Made by a program: the position numbers and the translations under genes
The notes under the pieces: generated by a model
Databases searched by the model: none
The model's input: only the letters and a program-made list of their open reading frames with translations
What the model was told of the DNA's origin: nothing
Part shown: positions 34,537-47,000 of the stretch, piece by piece
Numbering within the stretch: the stretch's first letter is position 1
Layout: each line of letters opens with the position of its first letter
Assembly: GCA_039654915.1 (NCBI GenBank)
Contig: CM077595.1
Span: 89,569,501 to 89,633,500 of the forward strand
Source of the DNA: Aquilaria yunnanensis
Lineage: Eukaryota; Streptophyta; Magnoliopsida; Malvales; Thymelaeaceae
Direction of reading: 5' to 3'
Length of the DNA stretch: 64,000 bases

Positions 34537-35251
34537 ATGACTACCGTTGGAGAGACCGCTTGCAGTTTGGCGACCATGATCCTCTTTGACGACAACATTC
34601 CCATCACTGTATCCTTCAATTCTCATTTTTTTTATGAAATCTTCCTGTTGGTATCACAAGATAAATTTTTCTGGCCAGAAGTTTTAGGGATTTCGATTAT
34701 ATGCTGGGTATTGAGACTTTTGTATATACTGATCCCGGTTTGTTGTTTTTAACTGGATTTGCACTAGAGGAATTAGGTTTTGTCTGGGTCGGATTTGGTG
34801 ATGTTGGTCGATACTTAATCTACATTGTTCTGGATTGTCTGTTTGGAATATTGTGTGATGTTGTTTGTCGGGGTTTGTCTTTAACCATTCCGTATAGGCT
34901 GAGAAAATCTCTCTATTGGTGAAATCGGCAAATGTGACCGTCGAATCTTATTGGCCGAGCTTGTTTGCGAAGTTTGCTGAGAAGCGGAATATTCAGGATC
35001 TCATTCTGAATGTTGGAGCTGGTGGTGGTGCTGCAGCTGCACCCGCTGCCACCACTGCTGGTGGTGCAGCTCCTACTGCTGCGCCTGTAGTGGAGGAGGA
35101 GACGAAGAAGGTATTCTGACATATGTTATTGTTGCTTGAGCACATCTCTTTTCTATTTTTACTTGCTTGTTTATATGCTTTCCTATGTAATTTGCAGGAG
35201 GAGCCACAAGAAGAGAGTGACGATGATCTGGGGTTTGGCTTGTTTGACTAA
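34537..35251 (+). CDS. RPP1: 60S acidic ribosomal protein P1
   Basis: Three exons: 34537-34608, 34898-35110 and 35198-35251, with GT-AG introns in phase 0. Together they encode 112 aa, the usual length for plant P1. The 5' leader seems to have its own intron (34411-34528, CAG/GTAATC to TTGTAG). The N-terminal helical domain (residues 1-65) dimerises with P2 in this family. An Ala/Gly/Pro-rich hinge follows (about 66-95). An acidic tail ends [13 protein letters not shown], the universal motif that recruits translation GTPases to the large-subunit stalk. The first exon begins [20 protein letters not shown], a P1 and not a P2 or P0 start. Housekeeping-type promoter signals lie upstream. Confidence 0.95.
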
Positions 35252-36389
35252 GGTTTCTGTTTTGCCTGTTCGCAGCTTCAGCTGCTTGAGATTATCATTT
35301 GACTTAATATCGATCTAGGGAAAATATTAATTTGTTATTTTAGTTAATTAAAGTATTGTGTGAACCGCTAGCTTGACTCTTTTGTTTACCCCAAACAGAA
35401 CTCATAGATTCATACCAATGCTTAACAAATTGTGTATCTTGCGTTGCAGTTACCCTCCTTAAATTTTTGTTAGATGCTTGATTGGTTATGCTGCCATTGC
35501 TTCTATTTTTGAATGGTTATGGTGCTTCTTCCCGTTTCTTGGTAGCTGTACAGTTACAGCATTGTTGATATCTTGTCTTTCGATCAAGAATGGCACAATT
35601 TTTACATTGTAGTTGATGATTTGTTATGAAAGCAGCGCCAGGTGCCAGATTCATGTCAATATGCTGTCATTCATGTTCTAAGTAGATGTATATTGTATAG
35701 TAGTTATTGATTATTAGGGATCATGTGAGTATGCCGAAATTGTTGCTTCTTTGGTTGTTTATTGAAGGGTGATGTGCATAGTGATAGTCTGATAGAGCAA
35801 TTTCTTTGCGTGTTACCGGTGAATGAACTGTGCTGGAACTTGGGCAAAGCAGTGGACTCTTGAATAAACCTTTGCCTAGAGTTCGTCCTGGAAGCTGAGG
35901 TGAAAATATACTACCAGCAAAGTAGACAAAGATGTGTATGGAAGTGGTCGCAAGAGTAGGTCCAGAACTGGGCTTGGGTTCTTATTGTGCGATTTCGAGA
36001 GCTTTGTAGATTTTAACGAGCAATTGTGGAAAAAAAAATCCAGAGAAAATGGCTGAAAAAAGCGATAGAGTGCCCTTGGTGTGGTGTGAAGGATAAAGGA
36101 TCAACTGGGGTCCAGTCAGGGTTTTTCGACGTTTTCCTTGGCAAGGGGAGCACTCTTTTCCCCTTTGATTCCAGGCTCACTGCTGGTAACTCCCAGGTTC
36201 AGCAGCACCTCCTCTCACTTCTTGGCAGGTCCCTGTGTCAAACCAAACTTGTTATATTCACAACGTAGGGATCACCAATGCAGAAGATTGTTTCAAATGT
36301 TCATCTTCACCTGTGACATTGTTTGAAAATTATTTGGTATAAACAAGTGATGCATGTTGTTTCGGCAGCCCTTTTTAACATAAAATTTT
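35252..36389. other. P1 3' flank and unassigned DNA
   Basis: The first few hundred bases are probably P1 3' untranslated sequence. 35930-36290 has near-balanced composition and overlapping frames (80 and 62 codons) but no recognised family. Confidence 0.4.
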
Positions 36390-37592
36390 GTTTACGAGAA
36401 AGAATCTCCATTCAATACTAGTCCGAAGTTTCCTCACCGTCCATGGTATATCCTGAGCCATTCAGTTCTTGATCATCTTTCAAATGCAAGGTTGCCATAG
36501 GCAGCAAAATCTCTCCTCACCACCTGCCACTGAAGTCACATCTGCAGGATCAACAGCTTCACACTAAGACAGAACGGTTAACGGATGCTCAATCTCAGGT
36601 CTGCCGAAAGAGGAGGAAATGTAGATCGGAAGCACATGCTTGAATCTGTCAAATTACCAGAACGTTAAACACTCCCATTTGGAATCCGATGAAGCCCTCT
36701 TTCAGTGTCTACTAACCCACCGGTTGAAGCAACAATAGGCACCTGCAAAACAGCCAGGAAGAGTAGATTTCACAAAAATGATTTGGGGTACATGCACACA
36801 GTCCATAGAGTTCCGGCTGGTGACCGTACAGTTCCGTAATGCATAGCTTGCAACTGGACAAGTCCACAAGGTTCAAATCTGCTTGGAACCAAGAGAAAAT
36901 CATCACCTACTATTATCATATGAGCCAAAGGAACATTGAATTTTGCAACCCCTCTGGCCTTATTAGGGTACAGGATTTCTAGCTGCTCAAGCTGTTTCTC
37001 CATCTGTTTTTCGCTAGTCCCCTGATCGAAACATAGTTAATCGACCAATATCTCATAGAAACGGTTGCTTCCATATGAAGACACACTTTCAACCGCTTAC
37101 AAGGACTATTAGCTGTACTTGATCCTCACTGAATTGAGGAATTGCTGCCGCAAGAATTTCTGAACCTTTCTATTCTTTGAGCCTTCCAATAAAGCCAATC
37201 ACGGGTATGTCTGTCCATAGGCAAGCCCACTTCAGCTTGTAGGGCTTCTTTCAAAAGTGGCTTTGCATCCGCTGCCTAAAAACTCTCACATGTAACATAT
37301 GTAAGAGATAATCTCAGGGATAGCAACTCGGGCATGAGAGGAAGTGCAAACTTGATGGAAGACTCTTGCAGTTGAACTGTTATATTTGACCCGTGTATTC
37401 TTCAGTTGCTGGATTCCATTCCTGATTCCTGTAATGTCTGTCTTTCACAAGATTGTGTCCAATTCCAGTCCTTTATTAGTACCAGACAAAAGTTCTTGGG
37501 CATAATACAGGCTAACCGTGAAGACCTTGTCAGACTCCAGAATATCAGCTTTCATCCAGTTGATTTCCCTCTCTTTCACAGGCTTATCATAC
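36390..37592 (-). pseudogene. Granule-bound starch synthase (GBSSI-type) pseudogene, 5'-truncated
   Basis: Minus-strand blocks follow GBSS order. An acceptor TGTAG precedes [20 protein letters not shown] (37592 down), then [16 protein letters not shown] and QEWNPATEEY. Next come AADAKPLLKEALQAEVGLP (about 37280-37225), ILAAAIPQFSEDQVQLIVL (about 37160-37100) and [20 protein letters not shown] (about 36995). [20 protein letters not shown] follows, with an intron after YGT; the next exon, VPIVASTGGLVDT (about 36742-36700), comes after TTGCAG. CEAVDPADVTSVA and a C-terminal MIKN-stop-MAQD remnant close the series. SRFEPCGL and STGGLVDT are the conserved glycosyltransferase (GT5) motifs near the ADP-glucose site. 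Introns are kept, so it arose by DNA duplication. The transit peptide, the KTGGL half and roughly the first half of the gene are missing, and frameshifts are present. Confidence 0.88.
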
Positions 37593-38117
37593 CTACAGAA
37601 CATGGTTGATGTTACAATAGTTTCAGCAAACAGGGATTCAATTGAGGAATAAGAAGCACACACCCATCATTAAAATCATATTTAGTCATGTTTTCTATAT
37701 GTTTTTCCTTTGTATTTGTTTATCTTTTGATGTGTTTAGGCTAGGATATGGTACTTAACTGGTTTATATTTCATTTTCAAGTCATATTTCAACTTCATTT
37801 GAGTGAAGAAAGATTTCTGTGAAGTTTTGGAGCTGAATTGTAAGTTTTGACAAAGTTTTGGCATAGACACACCTTGCTACACACCCATATAGTGCCTAAC
37901 ACGTTCTAGCACACGTTACTATCTAAGTTATATACCCATGTTCCAAATTGTATTTAAATTGGCGAGATTTTAAGTTTCAAAGAGGTTACACAACCTTTAA
38001 CATGGCCGTGTAACACAACCGTGTACCAAATTGTGTTTGTTATATTTTTAGGGTTTCTCAGGTTTATTTTAAGAAAAGATGAGGAAAAAGAATAAGAGGC
38101 AGAAAACACATAAAAAA

Positions 38118-38141
38118 AGAGAGAGAGAGAGAGAGAGAGAG
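38118..38141. repeat. (GA)n microsatellite
   Basis: An uninterrupted GA run of about twelve units. Confidence 0.95.
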
Positions 38142-38356
38142 TTTTGCTGGAGAAAGGCTTCTAGGGGTAGTTCTGATGATCTGCACTATTTTATGAATGT
38201 CGGATTGAAGATTTCTTGGAGAGGAAGAAATTCTATCATGGACAATTCTTTTCTTAGTTTTCTTTTTTATTCTATTGTGTTTATTTTACGACATTATGAG
38301 TTAAACTTTTTCTACGAATGCTTAAAGTAGATGAACCCTAGGATAATTTTGTGAAT

Positions 38357-38387
38357 GTGATTGTGATTGTGATTGTGATTGTGATTG
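38357..38387. repeat. (TGATTG)n microsatellite
   Basis: About five tandem copies of a TGATTG hexamer. Confidence 0.95.
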
Positions 38388-38750
38388 CTTTTTGGTTTGA
38401 TATGATTATGTATTTTTCTTGTGATTTATCTAATATTCTTTGATGCGTTGATTAATAGTAGATAGCTTATTAATTCAATGTGAGATGATGAACATACGTC
38501 AAATAGTGTCTGATATGTTTGTTGTCGATTATCATTGGATAAAAGGGATAATATCATAACTGGGAGTAATGCGTGTGATATAATACCTCCGGGGTAGGAT
38601 GAAACCTAGTAGTGGGTCGTAGGACTTGTAATGCATTCTTAGGAAGCATGATAGGTCGAAGCATCCTATCGATGACCTAATAATAAGGTTAGTGTAACAA
38701 GAATAATAGAGAGCTAATCTACATTAGGTAGTACTCCAGAGTCCAAATAA

Positions 38751-38899
38751 ATCACAATCTTGTTAAACTAAGTAAAAGCAACAAAAAAAAAATTTAAGGG
38801 GATTTGATTCTAAGTATAAAATTTAAATCACAATCTTGTTAAACTAAGTAAAAGCAACAAAAAAAAAATTAAGGGGATTTGATTCTAAGTATAAAATTT
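38751..38899. repeat. Tandem duplication, unit 76 bp
   Basis: ATCACAATCTTGTTAAACTA starts at 38751 and again at 38827. Both copies run through AGTAAAAGCAAC, an A tract and GGGGATTTGATTCTAAGTAT, with almost no difference, which suggests a recent event. Confidence 0.92.
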
Positions 38900-39422
38900 C
38901 TTATTGTTGATTATCTTAGTTGTTTTTTGCTACCGGTTAATAGTTAGTAATTTGTTTTACCACATTAGTTTAGTTAATTTGTAGTAGTTAGTTAACAAAC
39001 TCTTTATTTGACAGTTAGATAATACATAAAGGTTGAGGAAGGTAAACAGCCTTCATTTCTTGGGAAAAAAAATATTGGTACTTACCATTACTATACTTTG
39101 ATTATAGGTGCATTTGTCTGTGAGTTCACATATTTAAGAGTATGAAGAGATTTGAAACATTTATATTATTCATTAAAGTAATGGAAAAATTTTGTTGTAA
39201 ACTACAAACACACCAACCTCAGATTTATGTCGATCTCAAACAGTGATAGCAAACAGAAGTCGGACATTGCAACAATTACAAACTTAAAGGATAAATGGTA
39301 CAACAATTTGAACTTTCAGGATAAAAGTGCAACATATAACATACTTGAAGGAAAATACGTGACATTTAACTTATGATAATTTATGTTAAATTATGATTTT
39401 ATTTTAGAACAAACTCATGTTT

Positions 39423-39620
39423 TGAATATAAATATACTAATTTAGGAGGGGTGCAGGTAGTGTCAGGTAAAATTAGTTAAATCTAGAATATAAATATACT
39501 AATTTAGGAGGAGTGTAAGTAGTGTCAGGTAGGATCAATTAAACTTATATTCATTAAATATAAATATACTAATTTAGGGGAGGTACAAATAATGTCAAGT
39601 ATAATTAATTAAATCCATAT
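39423..39620. repeat. Three imperfect tandem units of about 62-70 bp
   Basis: Each unit contains AATATAAATATACTAATTTA, a GGAGG-type block and a GTGTCAGGTA / GTCAAGTATAATTAATTAAA block. A fourth, weaker copy may lie near 40165-40235. Confidence 0.75.
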
Positions 39621-40740
39621 TCATTCCATAAATTTGTGGGTAGAGCTTGATTTGAGTTTGAGTAACAAGGTTTGGAGATGATAGGGTTAGATATAGTATT
39701 TTTTTTACATTCCTGCCTATCAAAATCTAATTTCTTTATACTCTTGAAACTTAGGTGACATAATTCGCAAAACTGGAGCAAGTATAGTCAATGCTACTTT
39801 TAAAGCTTAAAAAAGTAATAAAAAAATACAAAAGCAAAGGTGGGAGCCGAAGTGACAACTCTAAGTATAATGATTATTTCGTACCCAAAAAACAAGAGTT
39901 AACATGAATTTAACTGAACCTAAAAGTTACGAATCAAATTCAAATTAAACTTGAGCTCAAACCCATCATTTATGGGATTTGTCAAGTTTGGGCATGAACT
40001 TGGGCTAACCAAAATTCTTATTAAACTAAGTTCAAAGTTTGAGGTATTTGAACTTGGGCCAACCTGGCTATGCCCCGGTTTCGATGGCTACTATAAAACA
40101 ATTATATCATTATAAATATTATATTTATCTCATCTAAAGCATATATCGCAAACATGTACATTAATATTTAAATGAATTTGCCCCGTACTGATTTAGGTGG
40201 AGGAGAAGATAAGTGATGTCATATTACGAGGTTAATAATATGATACAAACTCAACTAAATTTTGCAATATAACTTACACAATGTGCCCCATCTAAGACTA
40301 AATCTCAGGTGAGAAACAAAGCTAAAAGAATGCTCTAAGTACTTTAAAATTATTTGTGTCCAAGTCGGCAACATATTTTACCAATTTATAGTGGCATCTT
40401 TGGAGAAAATGGTATATTTGATGCACATTAAGTTTGGACTTTTTTTTTTTTTTTTGGCTACTCAAAAGCATCAATATACGTATATAAGGAATGAGGTACA
40501 ATTATTGTAATTAAGGAAAGAAGAATACCAATCTTTTTAAACTCTAAATGACAACCTATCAAACTTTGTGTGCTATTTTATGAAAAAATAGAGAGGATGG
40601 AGTTAAACTCCATATTTTTACGGTGTCCCCACATCTTACCCATTACACCAAATCTACAAAGACGGTTTAGACTAAAAATTGATGAGCCATATTGTGCACA
40701 ACTCACCATAGCAAACATCAACAACAAAGGGAAGGTTGTC

Positions 40741-40830
40741 CCGGCCAATTAGCTAGGTTGGCCTTCTGAGATGAGCCGCCGAGTGCCGCCGAAGTTCGAT
40801 TCCCCTAAAAAAATGCATTGCTCCATAAAA
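40741..40830 (+). repeat. Possible tRNA-derived SINE head
   Basis: TAGCTAGGTTGG (40750-40761) fits the polymerase III A box. AGTTCGATTCCCC (40792-40804) fits the B box at normal spacing, followed by an A-rich stretch. The surrounding bases do not form a tRNA acceptor stem, so a SINE relic is preferred. Confidence 0.4.
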
Positions 40831-41160
40831 AGAAAAAATCACATATAACTGGACACCCTCCAAATTTATGTAACTCCCAGTGTTCCTAAAATCTCACCAT
40901 TCCCTTAACACTTTTGACAAATGCTACTGATTAAAATAAAAAAGAACAAGTTAGAAATTAACTTCTAAGGGCGCTACGCGTCGATAAGTTAGGTGGTTTC
41001 CCCAACGATCAAAATCCCTCGCGACGCAACACTCTTTCTGTGGCGATTCTTCCAAACTGCCACCTCCCTCGTTTCCTCCGCCCAAATTTTCTCTTTATTA
41101 CGCTCCCCCGTTTTCGCACGTCCATCGTTTCCCCTTTCTCAAGCTTCCAGGCCTACATCA

Positions 41161-43084
41161 ATGGCCGCCGCCACTTCTTCTCCTGCCAACCTCCGTTCCA
41201 GCCCTCTCTCCGCCTCCCGCAACTGCCCTCTCGTCCCTTCTGCTTCCTCTTTCCTCGGATCCACCCGCAACCTCCGCCTCAGTTCCCCTGCCAAGCTGAC
41301 TCACGCTGCTCCCGGCCGTCGATCTGTCGTTGTAGCTGTTTCTGATGTTGTCAAGGAGAAGAAGAGCAAGTCCATGTCCAATCTGGTAATATTTTTTTTT
41401 CTGAATCTTTGCCAATGCTCGGCTCCTTGATTTGCTCTCCGTGATCGCATGTCGTGTTCGCTTACCTATTCTTGGATGCTTAATTTGGCTTAGTTTGCTC
41501 CCAAGTTCGCTTAACAATTACTGGGCTCAGCTCGGTTTACTTTGTTGCGATCAAAGAGTCTTTATTTGCTTTAGGGGGTTCCTGGTGCAATTCGATGATA
41601 AGTTACTTTTGTTTACTAGCTGGATGAATCTGTCTTACGTTCCTCTTTTTTGGGGTCTTTGATGCTAAAATTGACGTTGGTCTATATTGTTATGTTCAGT
41701 TGATCACGAAAGAAGAAGGCTTGGAGCTCTTCGAGGACATGGTTTTGGGAAGGTCATTTGAGGATATGTGTGCTCAGATGTACTACAGAGGAAAAATGTT
41801 TGGCTTTGTTCATCTATACAATGGTCAGGAGGCCGTCTCCACTGGTTTCATTAAGCTGTTGAAAAAGGAGGATTGCGTGGTCAGCACATACCGTGATCAT
41901 GTTCATGCTCTGAGCAAAGGTGTTCCTGCTCGGTCCGTTATGAGTGAGCTTTTTGGTAAAGCCACTGGTTGCTGCAGAGGCCAAGGTGGTTCAATGCACA
42001 TGTTTTCAAGTGAGCACAACCTGCTCGGTGGGTTTGCATTTATTGGTGAAGGAATCCCAGTTGCCACGGGTGCTGCATTTACCAGCAAATACAAGAGGGA
42101 AGTATTGAAGGAAAATTGTGATGATGTGACTCTAGCATTTTTCGGGGACGGGACTTGTAACAATGGCCAGTTCTTTGAGTGTTTGAACATGGCAGCCTTG
42201 TGGAAATTGCCGATTGTCTTTGTTGTGGAGAACAATTTGTGGGCTATTGGAATGTCACACTTGAGAGCAACTTCAGATCCACAGATATACAAGAAGGGAC
42301 CTGCTTTTGGAATGCCTGGTATCCATGTTGATGGGATGGATGTTCTGAAAGTATGGGAGGTTGCTAAGGAGGCAATAGGAAGGGCAAGAAGAGGAGAAGG
42401 TCCAACATTGGTGGAATGTGAGACATACAGGTTTAGAGGTCACTCATTGGCTGATCCTGATGAACTTCGTGATCCTGGTAAGCATTTGGGTTCTAGTTCA
42501 TGGTTTGATGAGGTTCCAATTTGCCATTTTATTGTGACGAGCAACGATTCCCTGCATTCTTTTTTTTTTTTTTGTGAACTTTGAACCAGAATGTTTTAGT
42601 CCATAAATGTGTGTTTTATGAATCTAGTTTATGGTAGAAATATTCTGTGCCCTGTTTACCTAGAACTATAAAACAGGCCAGACTGAAGTGTGTTTGGGAC
42701 TATCGTTAGACTACTGGATGTAGAAAAATGGCAGGAGTCGTACATTCTTGGTTGTCTGGTGTTTGCACATGAATTTCCTCTTCCTTATTTTTCACTTTCT
42801 TGGCAGCTGAGAAGGCTCGCTATGCTGCCCGAGATCCTATCACAGCGTTGAAGAAGTACATGATTGAGAACAAATTGGCCACTGAGGCAGAGTTCAAGGC
42901 CATAGAGAAGAAAACAGATGAGGTCGTCGAAGATGCTGTAGAATTCGCGGATGAAAGCCCCCTTCCCCCGAGGAGCCAGCTACTTGAAAATGTATTCGCA
43001 GATCCGAAAGGCTTTGGAATAGGACCTGATGGAAGATACAGATGTGAGGATCCTAAGTTCACTGAAGGCACTGCTCATGTCTAA
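41161..43084 (+). CDS. Plastid pyruvate dehydrogenase E1 component, alpha subunit
   Basis: Three exons: 41161-41385, 41700-42477 and 42807-43084 (426 aa, about the family's usual 430). With E1-beta it decarboxylates pyruvate on thiamine diphosphate, the first step of plastid acetyl-CoA supply for fatty-acid synthesis. Residues 1 to about 65 are Ser/Ala/Arg-rich like a chloroplast transit peptide. The mature part has [20 protein letters not shown], then [14 protein letters not shown] and [18 protein letters not shown]. The thiamine-diphosphate motif starts GDGTCNNGQ at residue 224 and ends VVENN at 254. [14 protein letters not shown] follows. The C-terminal exon (from [11 protein letters not shown]) has the plastid-type acidic tail. 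The start was chosen by homologue length; an in-frame ATG also exists at 40993. It converges with COG4 downstream. Confidence 0.96.
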
Positions 43085-44076
43085 TGATTCAGAATCGAAC
43101 CGATACTGATCTATAAGCTTGAGTTGGCTATTTGCTTAGTTTTAAGTTTGCCTTTAGTTGCTCAAATATCCAAGTGTCCTGTATTTGTGAGCTTTATCTG
43201 TCACTCGTTTAGGTTGTTTCTTTTCGTCAAAATTTTGTATCCCTTCTTGCCCTTATGTCCTTTCCTCCCAATTTCCAGTGGAGCTGAACCATTACTGGTT
43301 GCCAATTCCAATATAGTTGTTCAGACATACGGGCTGCAATGCCGATCAGAATGAGCATGTGTGCCTGTATTTTCCTTTTCGGAGATGGGTAAATCAGTTT
43401 TATATTCAACATCTAAAGCCCACCGCATCACAGCCGCATCCATGAACGCTTGCTGGTTGCAGAATTTAGTCCCGCACGGCTGCACCTTAAATTTAAAATA
43501 TTTCGTTTGTAATTCAGAACCTTAAAATGTCGTAGAGTTTACTAACACGAAGTAAACTACGTTCCAAAACCAATCTGCTGAAGCAATTTTTACAGAGTTA
43601 AAAAGAAATACAGCGACACTGTTTCACTTCTTCCTGCGGCGCCAGAGAAAAAACAGCAGGAACACAACCGACAACCGTATCAATAAAGTATATGCATGGG
43701 GCCAATAAATAAATAAATAAAAGACGGGAATTATTCTGACGCACACACCTAGACTAGCATCCAAAAACAATACATAGAAAGTAAGATGCTAGTGTAAACT
43801 TCTCTTCCTTAACTGGACAATCTGAGTACATCTCCTGAGTGCAAAGATTAGGATCCTGAACCAAACTAAACTCCCGGACAAATGGAAGCCATAAGAACTC
43901 TCAACTCGTTAGAGGGGCAGCGTCAAATATTCCAACAATAGCTTGACAGGAGGCAACATTTTCACAACAAACGTACGAAAGCCATTCTGCAAGCTAATTT
44001 TTCATAATCTCTCATCACCGACAGGAAAAGAATATAAAGAATATTGAAACGGAAATCTCCAGGCAGCTGAAATGTG
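43085..44076. other. Converging 3' flanks of E1-alpha and COG4
   Basis: About 1 kb between two stop codons on opposite strands. It probably holds both 3' untranslated regions. No separate gene is seen. Confidence 0.5.
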
Positions 44077-47000
44077 TTACAACTTAAGTGCTGCAATAGT
44101 TTCTGGTTTGAAGTCCACTCTTAAACCCAGCACTCGCCTAACCTCAGCAGGGGTCAATCTCCAGGTCATAGGTCCTGAATTCTCTCCCCAGAAGTCTAGG
44201 ATCTCAGAAACTTTCTCTAGGTTGAGTATGGTCGCCATCTGAGTAAGACGAGCAAACTTGTCCCTAACAGTCCTCTGAGTCATGCTGGATAAATGGCTAA
44301 CAAGAGCCCTTATATCCCTGTCAAGCTGCAGACCCCCAAGTTGACTAAATCTTTTCTGCATCATAATCACTTCAAGCCTCTTAACTATAAAGTCAATGAC
44401 CAAATGCACGAAGGAGTCATAGTTCTTGGCAGTCATTAGTGGCTGAAGCCATGCTGCATTAGTCTCGACAGCAAGGAGAAGCCTCTGAACCCATGGGTCA
44501 TTGACTTCATTATCAGCATACTCAGCTTCTGATAGTTCATAACTGATAGCTGCTACACTATCTAATACAGGACGAATTCGTGGGGTTACAGATGACACAA
44601 GTTGCTCCAAACCAGCATTTAGGGCTTGCTTGAAAGTGTTGCTCAAATCAGCCAACTCAGACAAACAGGATTTCACCTTTTCTCTTTCTGCAGGGGCAGG
44701 AAACGCCTGAAGCAAAAGAATTGGAGTTAGGGGTAGAAAAAGAACCAATCTGAGATATCATTAGAGGACAATCAAACAAGTGGAAGATACCATTAGAGTA
44801 AAATCAAAAGCATTCATGGTACTTTTGATATGGCAAAAAGTGATATATCAACCATATATTGGGTGAAAAGTAATTCTTTCATTCATCTATTGCCTAGCTT
44901 GCTTTAAGGCATGGTTCATTCATAGGGCACATAAGGAAAAACCAAAGGACTACAGTACCATCGATGAAACTGAAAAGAACTGTTTCTTGCTCCACCAACG
45001 GTGAGAGTGGAAGCTCTTAAAACTTACACCTCATATATTGTAGAAAAAAGACATCACGTTAACAGTTCCACTAAAACAAGTTAACTAGTTTTTTAGGTGC
45101 TTAGAACAAGTTAACTGTGAGCGACAATAAGGCAGCAATGCCTAGCAATTCCCTTAACCTCCTCACTCTTGACTTCCCAGTTTATCATGTCTATAGTACT
45201 GCATGATGGTAATGAAGCAATGGCACGCAAAGTAAGTGCAACAGGCATAAGAATGGTGCACTAGGAAAAGGTAGAAAGGATTCGCCTTCTTCAAAATCTC
45301 TGAAGGAACTTGTCTATAACCTAATGTGATTGAAACTCAGGATTCATATAGTGAAGCACTCTTAATCAGGATTAAGCCCTGGTTGATCAATAATCAAATT
45401 AACATTTTTCAAGAAATAATTTGAATTTACCAATCTCATCCTATGCGGAATACAATTGGTGGTTGCAAGCGAGTAAAAATTATACAAAGCTAGTTATAAA
45501 CGTTCACATGAATTGATTTTATGTTAACGCAAATAAGATTAAAAACAAACCTAACTGTGCGCTACTTCAGATCAAATATCATTTATTAATCATTATGATT
45601 CCAAATTGACCAAAAAACATCATTAAAAATAGTTGAAAAAAACCTACAACAGCAATTAAAGAGAAAATATACAACAACTAATCCAACGAGATCATGAAAA
45701 TATCTAACTGCTTATGAAATAGCAGTATTAAAGAATAGGACAAAGACCCCAGTCATAGCTTATAAGAAATTATATAAACTCATTACTGTGAAGTGGAATA
45801 GAAAAGCTATAGCTTAATTTGCGATGAACTTTTAAAAGGTCAACAGCTGTCTTCAGAAACACTAGAGCATGTCATACACCATCTCTGTTTGCTAAACGTG
45901 AGGTAAAGGTTTGTTTAGTCATTTAATCAATTCCTGGGAAGTAAACGGAAGCATGCAGCTCACCTCAGCACACTGCTCTTCAATTTCATGTTTTAGCTTT
46001 AGGATGTACTCACTGCTTACATCCATGTTGTTTAACGCAGTTGCAATCTCTGTCCCAGTCTTCTGCACTCCAACGCCACCCAAGAATAGTTTTGCCCCAA
46101 GGTTTGGCTCCCTCATTTTCTGTTGCAAAGCTTCATGGTATTCATTGCTTAGCAAACTTGATGCACCACTCAAGACAGCAATCACAGAACTGATATTTGA
46201 TGTCGATATTGCCCTTCGCAAACAACTCTGCAACACATAAAATACATCATCCACCACCGAAGTGGTAAGACTGTCAGGAACATGCTCGTCAATCCTTATT
46301 GCTTTCCGCACATTCTCCACCATAAAGAATCCCTCTAGGATTACATAAAACCCGGTAACATCTTGAACAGCTTTGCTGAAGTTTCCACTCCTGAAGGCTT
46401 TTGTCGCATTGGAGACTGTCTCGGGACCAACAGAACTCAATCCTTTAATTTTTGACACCATATATTCTGTGTAGTCCTCACCCAGTTGCATCAATGACAA
46501 TATTTCTTCCAGATACAATTCAACTTCTCTAGGATCTGGTCCTTCTTGCATTCCCACCGCAAGCAAATTCTTGTTCTGGGCATTGATCTCAGAAGCCAGC
46601 TTACCCAATTTCCTGTACTCCATATACTTTTTCAAGATCGAAGAACCCCTGGAATCACACTCCTCCTGCAACTCACAAATTGCATACACGATCCCATCCT
46701 CACCACAAAGTCCCCTCAAAATATCATTATTTTCCTCAATGGCCATTACAATGTCCTTGAACAAGTTCGTCAAACAACCAACAAAATTCACCTGATTCTG
46801 TCCATGACTCTGCTCCATCAACTCCACCAAATTCTCATATTCTAACCTCGATCTCATTGCAATAACCTTCTTCAAGTAGACAACATAAACCTGCAAGCCT
46901 TCCTCTTCCATACCTAACGGAGAATAAAGCCTAATGAACCTTAAAATCGTGGGATGATCCCTCTGATCCACAGCTGCTGCCAGCTTCTTCTTCACAATCC

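Larger units (their letters stand above)
37593..38750. other. Intergenic DNA with two microsatellites
   Basis: Intron-like GBSS sequence may extend to about 37660. Beyond that no gene is recognised. A (GA)n run lies at 38118-38141 and a (GTGATT)n run at 38357-38387. Confidence 0.5.
38900..40992. other. Intergenic DNA upstream of pyruvate dehydrogenase E1-alpha
   Basis: AT-rich apart from the tandem repeats. The minus strand at 40594-40652 has GGTGTAATGGGTAAGATGTG then GAGTTTAACTCC, another weak tRNA-like A/B box pair. No gene is recognised. About 40860-41160 should hold the promoter and leader of the next gene. Confidence 0.4.

Noticed and set aside
40750..40804. A tRNA gene
   Set aside because: A- and B-box-like sequences exist, but there is no acceptor stem, anticodon arm or terminator layout. 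A SINE relic is more likely.
41158..41517. A 119-codon minus-strand frame
   Set aside because: It is antisense to the transit-peptide exon of E1-alpha, with biased composition only.
41903..42292. A 129-codon minus-strand frame
   Set aside because: It is antisense to exon 2 of E1-alpha.
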